Of a DNA stretch of 64,000 bases, positions 36,780 through 50,356 are shown in pieces. Each line of letters begins with the position of its first letter. Within the stretch, counting starts at the first letter, position 1. The notes under the pieces were generated by a model that was given only the letters and a program-made list of their open reading frames with translations, was not told the origin of the DNA and searched no databases. Source of the stretch: Sepiola atlantica (Eukaryota; Mollusca; Cephalopoda; Sepiida; Sepiolidae); contig CAUVYP010001208.1 of assembly GCA_963556195.1 (NCBI GenBank), positions 2,976,001-3,040,000 on the forward strand, written 5' to 3'. A program made the translations under genes and the position numbers.

Positions 36780-39569
36780 TTAGCGCGTTTTAAAGTTGAT
36801 ATCGCTTTTGTTTATAACTTCCACATTTATTCGAATTGTGCAACGAAACTTTGCACAGATAAGCGGAGTCACATGTTCTACTGAAGTACCAAGTTTCAGA
36901 AGTGCAGCTCTTGTACTGCCGGAGATATGTCGATACAAACTGAATACGCAAAACATCAACAAAATTTAGCGCGTTTTAAAGTTGATATCGCTTTTGTTTA
37001 TAACTTCCACATTTATTCGAATTGTGCAACGAAACTTTGCAGACCGTCGCGGAGACACACGTTCTACTGAAGTACCAAGTTTCAGAAGTGCAGCTCTTGT
37101 ACTGCCGGAGATATGTCGATACAAACTGAATACGCAAAACATCAACAAAATTTAGCGCGTTTTAAAGTTGATATCGCTTTTGTTTATAACTTCCACATTT
37201 ATTCGAATTGTGCAACGAAACTTTGCACAGATTAGCGGAGTCACATGTTCTACTGAAGTACCCAGTTTCAGAAGTGCAGCTCTTGTACTGCCGGAGATAT
37301 GTCGATACAAACTGAATACGCAAAACATCAACAAAATTTAGCGCGTTTTAAAGTTGATATCGCTTTTGTTTATAACTTCCACATTTATTCGAATTGTGCA
37401 ACGAAACTTTGTAGACAGTCGCGGATAGGCCTTTTCTACTGTTGTACCAAGTTTCAGAAGTGCAGCTCTTGTACTGCCGGAGATATGTCGATACAAACTG
37501 AATACGCAAAACATCAACAAAATTTAGCGCGTTTTAAAGTTGATATCGCTTTTGTTTATAACTTCCACATTTATTCGAATTGTGCAACGAAACTTTGCAG
37601 ACAGTCGCGGAGACACATGTTCTACTGAAGTACCAAGTTTCAGAAGTGCAGCTCTTGTACTGCCGGAGATATGTCGATACAAACCGAATACGCAAAACAT
37701 CAACAAAATTTAGCGCGTTTTAAAGTTGATATCGCTTTTGTTTATAACTTCCACATTTATTCGAATTGTGCAACGAAACTTTGCACAGATTAGCGGAGTC
37801 AAATGTTCTACGGAAGTACCAAGTTTCAGAAGTGCAGCTCTTGTACTGCCGGAGATATGTCGATACAAACTGAATACGCAAAACATCAACAAAATTTAGC
37901 GCGTTTTAAAGTTGATATCGCTTTTGTTTATAACTTCCACATTTATTCGAATTGTGCAACGAAATTTTGCACAGATTAGCGGAGGCACATTTTCTACTTA
38001 ATTACCAAGTTTCAGAAGTGCAGCTCTTGTACTGCCGGAGATATGTCGATACAAACTGAATACGCAAACTATCAACAAAATTTAGTGCGATTTAAAGTTG
38101 ATATCGCTTTTGTTTATAACTTCACCATTCTTTAGAATTGTGCAACGAAACTTTGCAGAGATAAGCGGAGTCACATGCTCTACTGAAGTACCAAGTTTCA
38201 GAAGTGCAGCTCTTTTACTGCCGGAGATATGTCGATACAAACTGAATACGCAAAACATCAACACAATTTAGCGCGTTTTAAAGTTGATATCGCTTTTGTT
38301 TATAACTTCCACATTTATTCGAATTGTGCAACGAAACTTTGCACAGATTAGCGGAGTCACATGTTCTACTGAAGTACCAAGTTTCAGAAGTGCAGCTCTT
38401 GTACTGCCGGAGATATGTCGATAAAAACTGAATACGCAAACTATCAACAAAATTTAGTGCGATTTAAAGTTGATATCGCTTTTGTTTATAACTTCACCAT
38501 TCTTTAGAATTGTGCAACGAAACTTTGCAGAGATAAGCGGAGTCACATGCTCTACTGAAGTACCAAGTTTCAGAATTGCAGCTCTTTTACTGCCGGAGAT
38601 ATGTCGATACAAACTGAATACGCAAAACATCAACAAAATTTAGCGCGTTTTAAAGTTGATATCGCTTTTGTTTATAACTTCCACATTTATTCGAATTGTG
38701 CAACGAAACTTTGCAGACCGTCGCGGAGACACACGTTCTACTGAAGTACCAAGTTTCAGAAGTGCAGCTCTTGTACTGCCGGAGATATGTCGATACAAAC
38801 TGAATACGCAAAACATCAACAAAATTTAGCGCGTTTTAAAGTTGATATCGCTTTTGTTTATAACTTCCACATTTATTCGAATTGTGCAACGAAACTTTGC
38901 ACAGATTAGCGGAGTCACATGTTCTACTGAAGTACCCAGTTTCAGAAGTGCAGCTCTTGTACTGCCGGAGATATGTCGATACAAACTGAATACGCAAAAC
39001 ATCAACAAAATTTAGCGCGTTTTAAAGTTGATATCGCTTTTGTTTATAACTTCCACATTTATTCGAATTGTGCAACGAAACTTTGTAGACAGTCGCGGAT
39101 AGGCCTTTTCTACTGTTGTACCAAGTTTCAGAAGTGCAGCTCTTGTACTGCCGGAGATATGTCGATACAAACTGAATACGCAAAACATCAACAAAATTTA
39201 GCGCGTTTTAAAGTTGATATCGCTTTTGTTTATAACTTCCACATTTATTCGAATTGTGCAACGAAACTTTGCACAGATTAGCGGAGTCACATGTTCTACT
39301 GAAGTACCCAGTTTCAGAAGTGCAGCTCTTGTACTGCCGGAGATATGTCGATACAAACTGAATACGCAAAACATCAACAAAATTTAGCGCGTTTTAAAGT
39401 TGATATCGCTTTTGTTTATAACTTCCACATTTATTCGAATTGTGCAACGAAACTTTGTAGACAGTCGCGGATAGGCCTTTTCTACTGTTGTACCAAGTTT
39501 CAGAAGTGCAGCTCTTGTACTGCCGGAGATATGTCGATACAAACTGAATACGCAAAACATCAACAAAAT
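36780..39569 (+). repeat. 15-monomer block with duplicated TH-K dimer
   Basis: Order H1, R, TH, K, S, V, P2, L1, H2, L2, R, TH, K, TH, K. All three K copies share ctactgttgtacc (near 37,440, 39,114, 39,486), seen nowhere else. R-TH-K repeats at nine monomers (1,674 bp), and then the TH-K dimer repeats immediately at 372 bp (38,826-39,197 and 39,198-39,569). The P2 at 37,896 has ttctacttaattacc. Confidence 0.88.
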
Positions 39570-41428
39570 TTAGCGCGTTTTAAAGTTGATATCGCTTTTG
39601 TTTATAACTTCCACATTTATTCGAATTGTGCAACGAAACTTTGCAGACAGTCGCGGAGACACATGTTCTACTGAAGTACCAAGTTTCAGAAGTGCAGCTC
39701 TTGTACTGCCGGAGATATGTCGATACAAACCGAATACGCAAAACATCAACAAAATTTAGCGCGTTTTAAAGTTGATATCGCTTTTGTTTATAACTTCCAC
39801 ATTTATTCGAATTGTGCAACGAAACTTTGCACAGATTAGCGGAGTCAAATGTTCTACGGAAGTACCAAGTTTCAGAAGTGCAGCTCTTGTACTGCCGGAG
39901 ATATGTCGATACAAACTGAATACGCAAAACATCAACAAAATTTAGCGCGTTTTAAAGTTGATATCGCTTTTGTTTATAACTTCCACATTTATTCGAATTG
40001 TGCAACGAAATTTTGCACAGATTAGCGGAGGCACATTTTCTACTGAAGTACCAAGTTTCAGAAGTGCAGCTCTTGTACTGCCGGAGATATGTCGATACAA
40101 ACTGAATACGCAAACTATCAACAAAATTTAGTGCGATTTAAAGTTGATATCGCTTTTGTTTATAACTTCACCATTCTTTAGAATTGTGCAACGAAACTTT
40201 GCAGAGATAAGCGGAATCACATGCTCTACTGAAGTACCAAGTTTCAGAAGTGCAGCTCTTTTACTGCCGGAGATATGTCGATACAAACTGAATACGCAAA
40301 ACATCAACACAATTTAGCGCGTTTTAAAGTTGATATCGCTTTTGTTTATAACTTCCACATTTATTCGAATTGTGCAACGAAACTTTGCACAGATTAGCGG
40401 AGTCACATGTTCTACTGAAGTACCAAGTTTCAGAAGTGCAGCTCTTGTACTGCCGGAGATATGTCGATAAAAACTGAATACGCAAACTATCAACAAAATT
40501 TAGTGCGATTTAAAGTTGATATCGCTTTTGTTTATAACTTCACCATTCTTTAGAATTGTGCAACGAAACTTTGCAGAGATAAGCGGAGTCACATGCTCTA
40601 CTGAAGTACCAAGTTTCAGAATTGCAGCTCTTTTACTGCCGGAGATATGTCGATACAAACTGAATACGCAAAACATCAACAAAATTTAGCGCGTTTTAAA
40701 GTTGATATCGCTTTTGTTTATAACTTCCACATTTATTCGAATTGTGCAACGAAACTTTGCACAGATTAGCGGAGTCACATGTTCTACTGAAGTACCAAGT
40801 TTCAGAAGTGCAGCTCTTGTACTGCCGGAGATATGTCGATACAAACTGAATACGCAAAACATCAACAAAATTTAGCGCGTTTTAAAGTTGATATCGCTTT
40901 TGTTTATAACTTCCACATTTATTCGAATTGTGCAACGAAACTTTGCAGACCGTCGCGGAGACACACGTTCTACTGAAGTACCAAGTTTCAGAAGTGCAGC
41001 TCTTGTACTGCCGGAGATATGTCGATACAAACTGAATACGCAAAACATCAACAAAATTTAGCGCGTTTTAAAGTTGATATCGCTTTTGTTTATAACTTCC
41101 ACATTTATTCGAATTGTGCAACGAAACTTTGCACAGATTAGCGGAGTCACATTTTCTACTGAAGTACCCAGTTTCAGAAGTGCAGCTCTTGTACTGCCGG
41201 AGATATGTCGATACAAACTGAATACGCAAAACATCAACAAAATTTAGCGCGTTTTAAAGTTGATATCGCTTTTGTTTATAACTTCCACATTTATCGAATT
41301 GTGCAACGAAACTTTGTAGACAGTCGCGGATAGGCCTTTTCTACTGAGGTACCAAGTTTCAGAAGTGCAGCTCTTGTACTGCCGGAGATATGTCGATACA
41401 AACTGAATACGCAAAACATCAACAAAAT
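39570..41428 (+). repeat. Canonical 10-monomer HOR unit S V P2 L1 H2 L2 H1 R T K (1,859 bp)
   Basis: The first complete instance of the ten-type order that dominates the right half. The terminal K at 41,244 has a one-base deletion, acatttatcgaattg (near 41,294), so the unit is 1,859 bp. The L1 at 40,128 has gcggaatcac, and the L1-H2 junction has caacacaattt (near 40,308), shared with the junctions near 34,542 and 38,262. Confidence 0.88.
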
Positions 41429-43102
41429 TTAGCGCGTTTTAAAGTTGATATCGCTTTTGTTTATAACTTCCACATTTATTCGAATTGTGCAACGAAACTT
41501 TGCACAGATTAGCGGAGTCAAATGTTCTACGGAAGTACCAAGTTTCAGAAGTGCAGCTCTTGTACTGCCGGAGATATGTCGATACAAACTGAATACGCAA
41601 AACATCAACAAAATTTAGCGCGTTTTAAAGTTGATATCGCTTTTGTTTATAACTTCCACATTTATTCGAATTGTGCAACGAAATTTTGTACAGATTAGCG
41701 GAGGCACATTTTCTACTGAAGTACCAAGTTTCAGAAGTGCAGCTCTTGTACTGCCGGAGATATGTCGATACAAACTGAATACGCAAACTATCAACAAAAT
41801 TTAGTGCGATTTAAAGTTGATATCGCTTTTGTTTATAACTTCACCATTCTTTACAATTGTGCAACGAAACTTTGCAGAGATAAGCGGAGTCACATGCTCT
41901 ACTGAAGTACCAAGTTTCAGAAGTGCAGCTCTTTTACTGCCGGAGATATGTCGATACAAACTCAATACGCAAAACATCAACAAAATTTAGCGCGTTTTAA
42001 AGTTGATATCGCTTTTGTTTATAACTTCCACATTTATTCGAATTGTGCAACGAAACTTTGCACAGATTAGCGGAGTCACATGTTCTACTGAAGTACCAAG
42101 TTTCAGAAGTGCAGCTCTTGTACTGCCGGAGATATGTCGATAAAAACTGAATACGCAAACTATCAACAAAATTTAGTGCGATTTAAAGTTGATATCGCTT
42201 TTGTTTATAACTTCACCATTCTTTAGAATTGTGCAACGAAACTTTGCAGAGATAAGCGGAGTCACATGCTCTACTGAAGTACCAAGTTTCAGAATTGCAG
42301 CTCTTTTACTGCCGGAGATATGTCGATACAAACTGAATACGCAAAACATCAACAAAATTTAGCGCGTTTTAAAGTTGATATCGCTTTTGTTTATAACTTC
42401 CACATTTATTCGAATTGTGCAACGAAACTTTGCACAGATTAGCGGAGTCACATGTTCTACTGAAGTACCAAGTTTCAGAAGTGCAGCTCTTGTACTGCCG
42501 GAGATATGTCGATACAAACTGAATACGCAAAACATCAACAAAATTTAGCGCGTTTTAAAGTTGATATCGCTTTTGTTTATAACTTCCACATTTATTCGAA
42601 TTGTGCAACGAAACTTTGCAGACCGTCGCGGAGACACACGTTCTACTGAAGTACCAAGTTTCAGAAGTGCAGCTCTTGTACTGCCGGAGATATGTCGATA
42701 CAAACTGAATACGCAAAACATCAACAAAATTTAGCGCGTTTTAAAGTTGATATCGCTTTTGTTTATAACTTCCACATTTATTCGAATTGTGCAACGAAAC
42801 TTTGCACAGATTAGCGGAGTCACATTTTCTACTGAAGTACCCAGTTTCAGAAGTGCAGCTCTTGTACTGCCGGAGATATGTCGATACAAACTGAATACGC
42901 AAAACATCAACAAAATTTAGCGCGTTTTAAAGTTGATATCGCTTTTGTTTATAACTTCCACATTTATTCGAATTGTGCAACGAAACTTTGTAGACAGTCG
43001 CGGATAGGCCTTTTCTACTGAGGTACCAAGTTTCAGAAGTGCAGCTCTTGTACTGCCGGAGATATGTCGATACAAACTGAATACGCAAAACATCAACAAA
43101 AT
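41429..43102 (+). repeat. 9-monomer derivative lacking S
   Basis: Order V, P2, L1, H2, L2, H1, R, T, K. P2 has gaaattttgtacag and L1 ends with aaactcaatac; both recur 1,860 bp downstream. The L1 at 41,801 has a private ctttacaattg. Confidence 0.87.
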
Positions 43103-44962
43103 TTAGCGCGTTTTAAAGTTGATATCGCTTTTGTTTATAACTTCCACATTTATTCGAATTGTGCAACGAAACTTTGCAGACAGTCGCGGAGACACATGTT
43201 CTACTGAAGTACCAAGTTTCAGAAGTGCAGCTCTTGTACTGCCGGAGATATGTCGATACAAACTGAATACGCAAAACATCAACAAAATTTAGCGCGTTTT
43301 AAAGTTGATATCGCTTTTGTTTATAACTTGCACATTTATTCGAATTGTGCAACGAAACTTTGCACAGATTAGCGGAGTCAAATGTTCTACGGAAGTACCA
43401 AGTTTCAGAAGTGCAGCTCTTGTACTGCCGGAGATATGTCGATACAAACTGAATACGCAAAACATCAACAAAATTTAGCGCGTTTTAAAGTTGATATCGC
43501 TTTTGTTTATAACTTCCACATTTATTCGAATTGTGCAACGAAATTTTGTACAGATTAGCGGAGGCACATTTTCTACTGAAGTACCAAGTTTCAGAAGTGC
43601 AGCTCTTGTACTGCCGGAGATATGTCGATACAAACTGAATACGCAAACTATCAACAAAATTTAGTGCGATTTAAAGTTGATATCGCTTTTGTTTATAACT
43701 TCACCATTCTTTAGAATTGTGCAACGAAACTTTGCAGAGATAAGCGGAGTCACATGCTCTACTGAAGTACCAAGTTTCTGAAGTGCAGCTCTTTTACTGC
43801 CGGAGATATGTCGATACAAACTCAATACGCAAAACATCAACAAAATTTAGCGCGTTTTAAAGTTGATATCGCTTTTGTTTATAACTTCCACATTTATTCG
43901 AATTGTGCAACGAAACTTTGCACAGATTAGCGGAGTCACATGTTCTACTGAAGTACCAAGTTTCAGAAGTGCAGCTCTTGTACTGCCGGAGATATGTCGA
44001 TAAAAACTGAATACGCAAACTATCAACAAAATTTAGTGCGATTTAAAGTTGATATCGCTTTTGTTTATAACTTCACCATTCTTTAGAATTGTGCAACGAG
44101 ACCTTGCAGAGATAAGCGGAGTCACATGCTCTACTGAAGTACCAAGTTTCAGAAGTGCAGCTCTTTTACTGCCGGAGATATGTCGATACAAACTGAATAC
44201 GCAAAACATCGACAAAATTTAGCGCGTTTTAAAGTTGATATCGCTTTTGTTTATAACTTCCACATTTATTCGAATTGTGCAACGAAATTCTGCACAGATT
44301 AGCGGAGTCACATGTTCTACTGAAGTACCAAGTTTCAGAAGTGCAGCTCTTGTACTGCCGGAGATATGTCGATACAAACTGAATACGCAAAACATCAACA
44401 AAATTTAGCGCGTTTTAAAGTTGATATCGCTTTTGTTTATAACTTCCACATTTATTCGAATTGTGCAACGAAACTTTGCAGACCGTCGCGGAGACACACG
44501 TTCTACTGAAGTACCAAGTTTCAGAAGTGCAGCTCTTGTACTGCCGGAGATATGTCGATACAAACTGAATACGCAAAACATCAACAAAATTTAGCGCGTT
44601 TTAAAGTTGATATCGCTTTTGTTTATAACTTCCACATTTATTCGAGTTGTGCAACGAAACTTTGCACAGATTAGCGGAGTCACATTTTCTACTGAAGTAC
44701 CCAGTTTCAGAAGTGCAGCTCTTGTACTGCCGGAGATATGTCGATACAAACTGAATACGCAAAACATCAACAAAATTTAGCGCGTTTTAAAGTTGATATC
44801 GCTTTTGTTTATAACTTCCACATTTATTCGAATTGTGCAACGAAACTTTGTAGACAGTCGCGGATAGGCCTTTTCTACTGAGGTACCAAGTTTCAGAAGT
44901 GCAGCTCTTGTACTGCCGGAGATATGTCGATACAAACTGAATACGCAAAACATCAACAAAAT
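43103..44962 (+). repeat. Canonical 10-monomer HOR unit (1,860 bp)
   Basis: Order S, V, P2, L1, H2, L2, E, R, T, K. The S has the common aaactg end instead of aaaccg, an exception. V has cttgcacatttattcg, L1 has gtttctgaag, and L2 has caacgagaccttgc. T starts the attcgagttg sub-lineage that is present in the next copies. Confidence 0.88.
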
Positions 44963-46078
44963 TTAGCGCGTTTTAAAGTTGATATCGCTTTTGTTTATAA
45001 CTTCCACATTTATTCGAATTGTGCAACGAAACTTTGCAGACAGTCGCGGAGACACATGTTCTACTGAAGTACCAAGTTTCAGAAGTGCAGCTCTTGTACT
45101 GCCGGAGATATGTCGATACAAACCGAATACGCAAAACATCAACAAAATTTAGCGCGTTTTAAAGTTGATATCGCTTTTGTTTATAACTCCCACATTTATT
45201 CGAATTGTGCAACGAAACTTTGCACAGATTAGCGGAGTCAAATGTTCTACGGAAGTACCAAGTTTCAGAAGTGCAGCTCTTGTACTGCCGGAGATATGTC
45301 GATACAAACTGAATACGCAAAACATCAACAAAATTTAGCGCGTTTTAAAGTTGATATCGCTTTTGTTTATAACTTCCACATTTATTCGAATTGTGCAACG
45401 AAATTTTGCACAGATTAGCGGAGGCACATTTTCTACTGAAGTACCAAGTTTCAGAAGTGCAGCTCTTGTACTGCCGGAGATATGTCGATACAAACTGAAT
45501 ACGCAAAACATCAACAAAATTTAGCGCGTTTTAAAGTTGATATCGCTTTTGTTTATAACTTCCACATTTATTCGAATTGTGCAACGAAACTTTGCAGACC
45601 GTCGCGGAGACACACGTTCTACTGAAGTACCAAGTTTCAGAAGTGCAGCTCTTGTACTGCCGGAGATATGTCGATACAAACTGAATACGCAAAACATCAA
45701 CAAAATTTAGCGCGTTTTAAAGTTGATATCGCTTTTGTTTATAACTTCCACATTTATTCGAGTTGTGCAACGAAACTTTGCACAGATTAGCGGAGTCACA
45801 TTTTCTACTGAAGTACCCAGTTTCAGAAGTGCAGCTCTTGTACTGCCGGAGATATGTCGATACAAACTGAATACGCAAAACATCAACAAAATTTAGCGCG
45901 TTTTAAAGTTGATATCGCTTTTGTTTATAACTTCCACATTTATTCGAATTGTGCAACGAAACTTTGTAGACAGTCGCGGATAGGCCTTTTCTACTGAGGT
46001 ACCACGTTTCAGAAGTGCAGCTCTTGTACTGCCGGAGATATGTCGATACAAACTGAATACGCAAAACATCAACAAAAT
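44963..46078 (+). repeat. 6-monomer unit S V P1 R T K, copy A (1,116 bp)
   Basis: A shortened unit in which P1 joins directly to R, without the L1 to E segment. V has aactcccacat. T carries attcgagttg and K carries taccacgtttcag. It is followed by a direct copy at +1,116 bp. Confidence 0.9.
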
Positions 46079-47194
46079 TTAGCGCGTTTTAAAGTTGATA
46101 TCGCTTTTGTTTATAACTTCCACATTTATTCGAATTGTGCAACGAAACTTTGCAGACAGTCGCGGAGACACATGTTCTACTGAAGTACCAAGTTTCAGAA
46201 GTGCAGCTCTTGTACTGCCGGAGATATGTCGATACAAACCGAATACGCAAAACATCAACAAAATTTAGCGCGTTTTAAAGTTGATATCGCTTTTGTTTAT
46301 AACTTCCACATTTATTCGAATTGTGCAACGAAACTTTGCACAGATTAGCGGAGTCAAATGTTCTACGGAAGTACCAAGTTTCAGAAGTGCAGCTCTTGTA
46401 CTGCCGGAGATATGTCGATACAAACTGAATACGCAAAACATCAACAAAATTTAGCGCGTTTTAAAGTTGATATCGCTTTTGTTTATAACTTCCACATTTA
46501 TTCGAATTGTGCAACGAAATTTTGCACAGATTAGCGGAGGCACATGTTCTACTGAAGTACCAAGTTTCAGAAGTGCAGCTCTTGTACTGCCGGAGATATG
46601 TCGATACAAACTGAATACGCAAAACATCAACAAAATTTAGCGCGTTTTAAAGTTGATATCGCTTTTGTTTATAACTTCCACATTTATTCGAATTGTGCAA
46701 CGAAACTTTGCAGACCGTCGCGGAGACACACGTTCTACTGAAGTACCAAGTTTCAGAAGTGCAGCTCTTGTACTGCCGGAGATATGTCGATACAAACTGA
46801 ATACGCAAAACATCAACAAAATTTAGCGCGTTTTAAAGTTGATATCGCTTTTGTTTATAACTTCCACATTTATTCGAGTTGTGCAACGAAACTTTGCACA
46901 GATTAGCGGAGTCACATTTTCTACTGAAGTACCCAGTTTCAGAAGTGCAGCTCTTGTACTGCCGGAGATATGTCGATACAAACTGAATACGCAAAACATC
47001 AACAAAATTTAGCGCGTTTTAAAGTTGATATCGCTTTTGTTTATAACTTCCACATTTATTCGAATTGTGCAACGAAACTTTGTAGACAGTCGCGGATAGG
47101 CCTTTTCTACTGAGGTACCACGTTTCAGAAGTGCAGCTCTTGTACTGCCGGAGATATGTCGATACAAACTGAATACGCAAAACATCAACAAAAT
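46079..47194 (+). repeat. 6-monomer unit S V P1 R T K, copy B (1,116 bp)
   Basis: Same order as the preceding 6-mer with the same attcgagttg T and taccacgtttcag K. The P1 slot at 46,451 has ggcacatgttc, a P1/H hybrid core that arose after duplication. Confidence 0.9.
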
Positions 47195-48496
47195 TTAGCG
47201 CGTTTTAAAGTTGATATCGCTTTTGTTTATAACTTCCACATTTATTCGAATTGTGCAACGAAACTTTGCAGACAGTCGCGGAGACACATGTTCTACTGAA
47301 GTACCAAGTTTCAGAAGTGCAGCTCTTGTACTGCCGGAGATATGTCGATACAAACCGAATACGCAAAACATCAACAAAATTTAGCGCGTTTTAAAGTTGA
47401 TATCGCTTTTGTTTATAACTTCCACATTTATTCGAATTGTGCAACGAAACTTTGCACAGATTAGCGGAGTCAAATGTTCTACGGAAGTACCAAGTTTCAG
47501 AAGTGCAGCTCTTGTACTGCCGGAGATATGTCGATACAAACTGAATACGCAAAACATCAACAAAATTTAGCGCGTTTTAAAGTTGATATCGCTTTTGTTT
47601 ATAACTTCCACATTTATTCGAATTGTGCAACGAAATTTTGCACAGATTAGCGGAGGCACATTTTCTACTGAAGTACCAAGTTTCAGAAGTGCAGCTCTTG
47701 TACTGCCGGAGATATGTCGATACAAACTGAATACGCAAACTATCAACAAAATTTAGTGCGATTTAAAGTTGATATCGCTTTTGTTTATAACTTCACCAGA
47801 CTTTAGAATTGTGCAACGAAACTTTGCAGAGATAAGCGGAGTCACATGCTCTACTGAAGTACCAAGTTTCAGAAGTGCAGCTCTTTTACTGCCGGAGATA
47901 TGTCGATACAAACTGAATACGCAAAACATCAACAAAATTTAGCGCGTTTTAAAGTTGATATCGCTTTTGTTTATAACTTCCACATTTATTCGAATTGTGC
48001 AACGAAACTTTGCACATATTAGCGGAGTCACATGTTCTACTGAAGTACCAAGTTTCAGAAGTGCAGCTCTTGTACTGCCGGAGATATGTCGATAAAAACT
48101 GAATACGCAAACTATCAACAAAATTTAGTGCGATTTAAAGTTGATATCGCTTTTGTTTATAACTTCACCATTCTTTAGAATTGTGCAACGAAACTTTGCA
48201 GATATAAGCGGAGTCACATGCTCTACTGCAGTACCAAGTTTCAGAATTGCAGCTCTTTTACTGCCGGAGATATGTCGATACAAACTGAATACGCAAAACA
48301 TCGACAAAATTTAGCGCGTTTTAAAGTTGATATCGCTTTTGTTTATAACTTCCACATTTATTCGAATTGTGCAACGAAATTCTGCACAGATTACCGGAGT
48401 CACATGTTCTACTGAAGTACCAAGTTTCAGAAGTGCAGCTCTTGTACTGCCGGAGATATGTCGATACAAACTGAATACGCAAAACATCAACAAAAT
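47195..48496 (+). repeat. 7-monomer derivative S V P2 L1 H2 L2 E
   Basis: The unit ends after E, and S of the next unit follows directly, so R-T-K is missing. Private changes are caccagactttag in L1 (47,753), gcacatattagcgg in H2 and gattaccggagtc in E (48,311). L2 has gcagatataagcgg with actgcagtacc, a pair shared with 51,287 and 54,448. Confidence 0.87.
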
Positions 48497-50356
48497 TTAG
48501 CGCGTTTTAAAGTTGATATCGCTTTTGTTTATAACTTCCACATTTATTCGAATTGTGCAACGAAACTTTGCAGACAGTCGCGGAGACACATGTTCTACTG
48601 AAGTACCAAGTTTCAGAAGTGCAGCTCTTGTACTGCCGGAGATATGTCGATACAAACCGAATACGCAAAACATCAACAAAATTTAGCGCGTTTTAAAGTT
48701 GATATCGCTTTTGTTTATAACTTCCACATTTATTCGAATTGTGCAACGAAACTTTGCACAGATTAGCGAAGTCAAATGTTCTACGGAAGTACCAAGTTTC
48801 AGAAGTGCAGCTCTTGTACTGCCGGAGATATGTCGATACAAACTGAATACGCAAAACATCAACAAAATTTAGCGCGTTTTAAAGTTGATATCGCTTTTGT
48901 TTATAACTTCCACATTTATTCGAATTGTGCAACGAAATTTTGCACAGATTAGCGGAGGCACATTTTCTACTGAAGTACCAAGTTTCAGAAGTGCAGCTCT
49001 TGTACTGCCGGAGATATGTCGATACAAACTGAATACGCAAACTATCAACAAAATTTAGTGCGATTTAAAGTTGATATCGCTTTTGTTTATAACTTCACCA
49101 TTCTTTAGAATTGTGCAACGAAACTTTGCAGAGATAAGCGGAGTCACATGCTCTACTGAAGTACCAAGTTTCAGAAGTGCAGCTCTTTTACTGCCGGAGA
49201 TATGTCGATACAAACTGAATACGCAAAACATCAACAAAATTTAGCGCGTTTTAAAGTTGATATCGCTTTTGTTTATAACTTCCACATTTATTCGAATTGT
49301 GCAACGAAACTTTGCACAGATTAGCGGAGTCACATGTTCTACTGAAGTACCAAGTTTCAGAAGTGCAGCTCTTGTACTGCCGGAGATATGTCGATAAAAA
49401 CTGAATACGCAAACTATCAACAAAATTTAGTCCGATTTAAAGTTGATATCGCTTTTGTTTATAACTTCACGATTCTTTAGAATTGTGCAACGAGACTTTG
49501 CAGAGATAAGCGGAGTCACATGCTCTACTGAAGTACCAAGTTTCAGAAGTGCAGCTCTTTTACTGCCGGAGATATGTCGATACAAACTGAATACGCAAAA
49601 CATCGACAAAATTTAGCGCGTTTTAAAGTTGATATCGCTTTTGTTTATAACTTCCACATTTATTCGAATTGTGCAACGAAATTCTGCACAGATTAGCGGA
49701 GTCACATGTTCTACTGAAGTACCAAGTTTCAGAAGTGCAGCTCTTTTACTGCCGGAGATATGTCGATACAAACTGAATACGCAAAACATCAACAAAATTT
49801 AGCGCGTTTTAAAGTTGATATCGCTTTTGTTTATAACTTCCACATTTATTCGAATTGTGCAACGAAACTTTGCAGACCGTCGCGGAGACACACGTTCTAC
49901 TGAAGTACCAAGTTTCAGAAGTGCAGCTCTTGTACTGCCGGAGATATGTCGATACAAACTGAATACGCAAAACATCAACAAAATTTAGCGCGTTTTAAAG
50001 TTGATATCGCTTTTGTTTATAACTTCCACATTTATTCGAGTTGTGCAACGAAACTTTGCACAGATTAGCGGAGTCACATTTTCTACTGCAGTACCCAGTT
50101 TCAGAAGTGCAGCTCTTGTACTGCCGGAGATATGTCGATACAAACTGAATACGCAAAACATCAACAAAATTTAGCGCGTTTTAAAGTTGATATCGCTTTT
50201 GTTTATAACTTCCACATTTATTCGAATTGTGCAACGAAACTTTGTAGACAGTCGCGGATAGGCCTTTTCTACTGAGGTACCAAGTTTCAGAAGTGCAGCT
50301 CTTGTACTGCCGGAGATATGTCGATACAAACTGAATACGCAAAACATCAACAAAAT
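48497..50356 (+). repeat. Canonical 10-monomer HOR unit (1,860 bp)
   Basis: Order S, V, P2, L1, H2, L2, E, R, T, K. V has gcgaagtcaaatg. L2 (49,427) has tagtccgattt, acgattctttag and caacgagactttg. E has the cagctctttt of L class. T has ctactgcagtaccca. The part from 48,869 belongs to the 17-monomer duplication. Confidence 0.88.
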
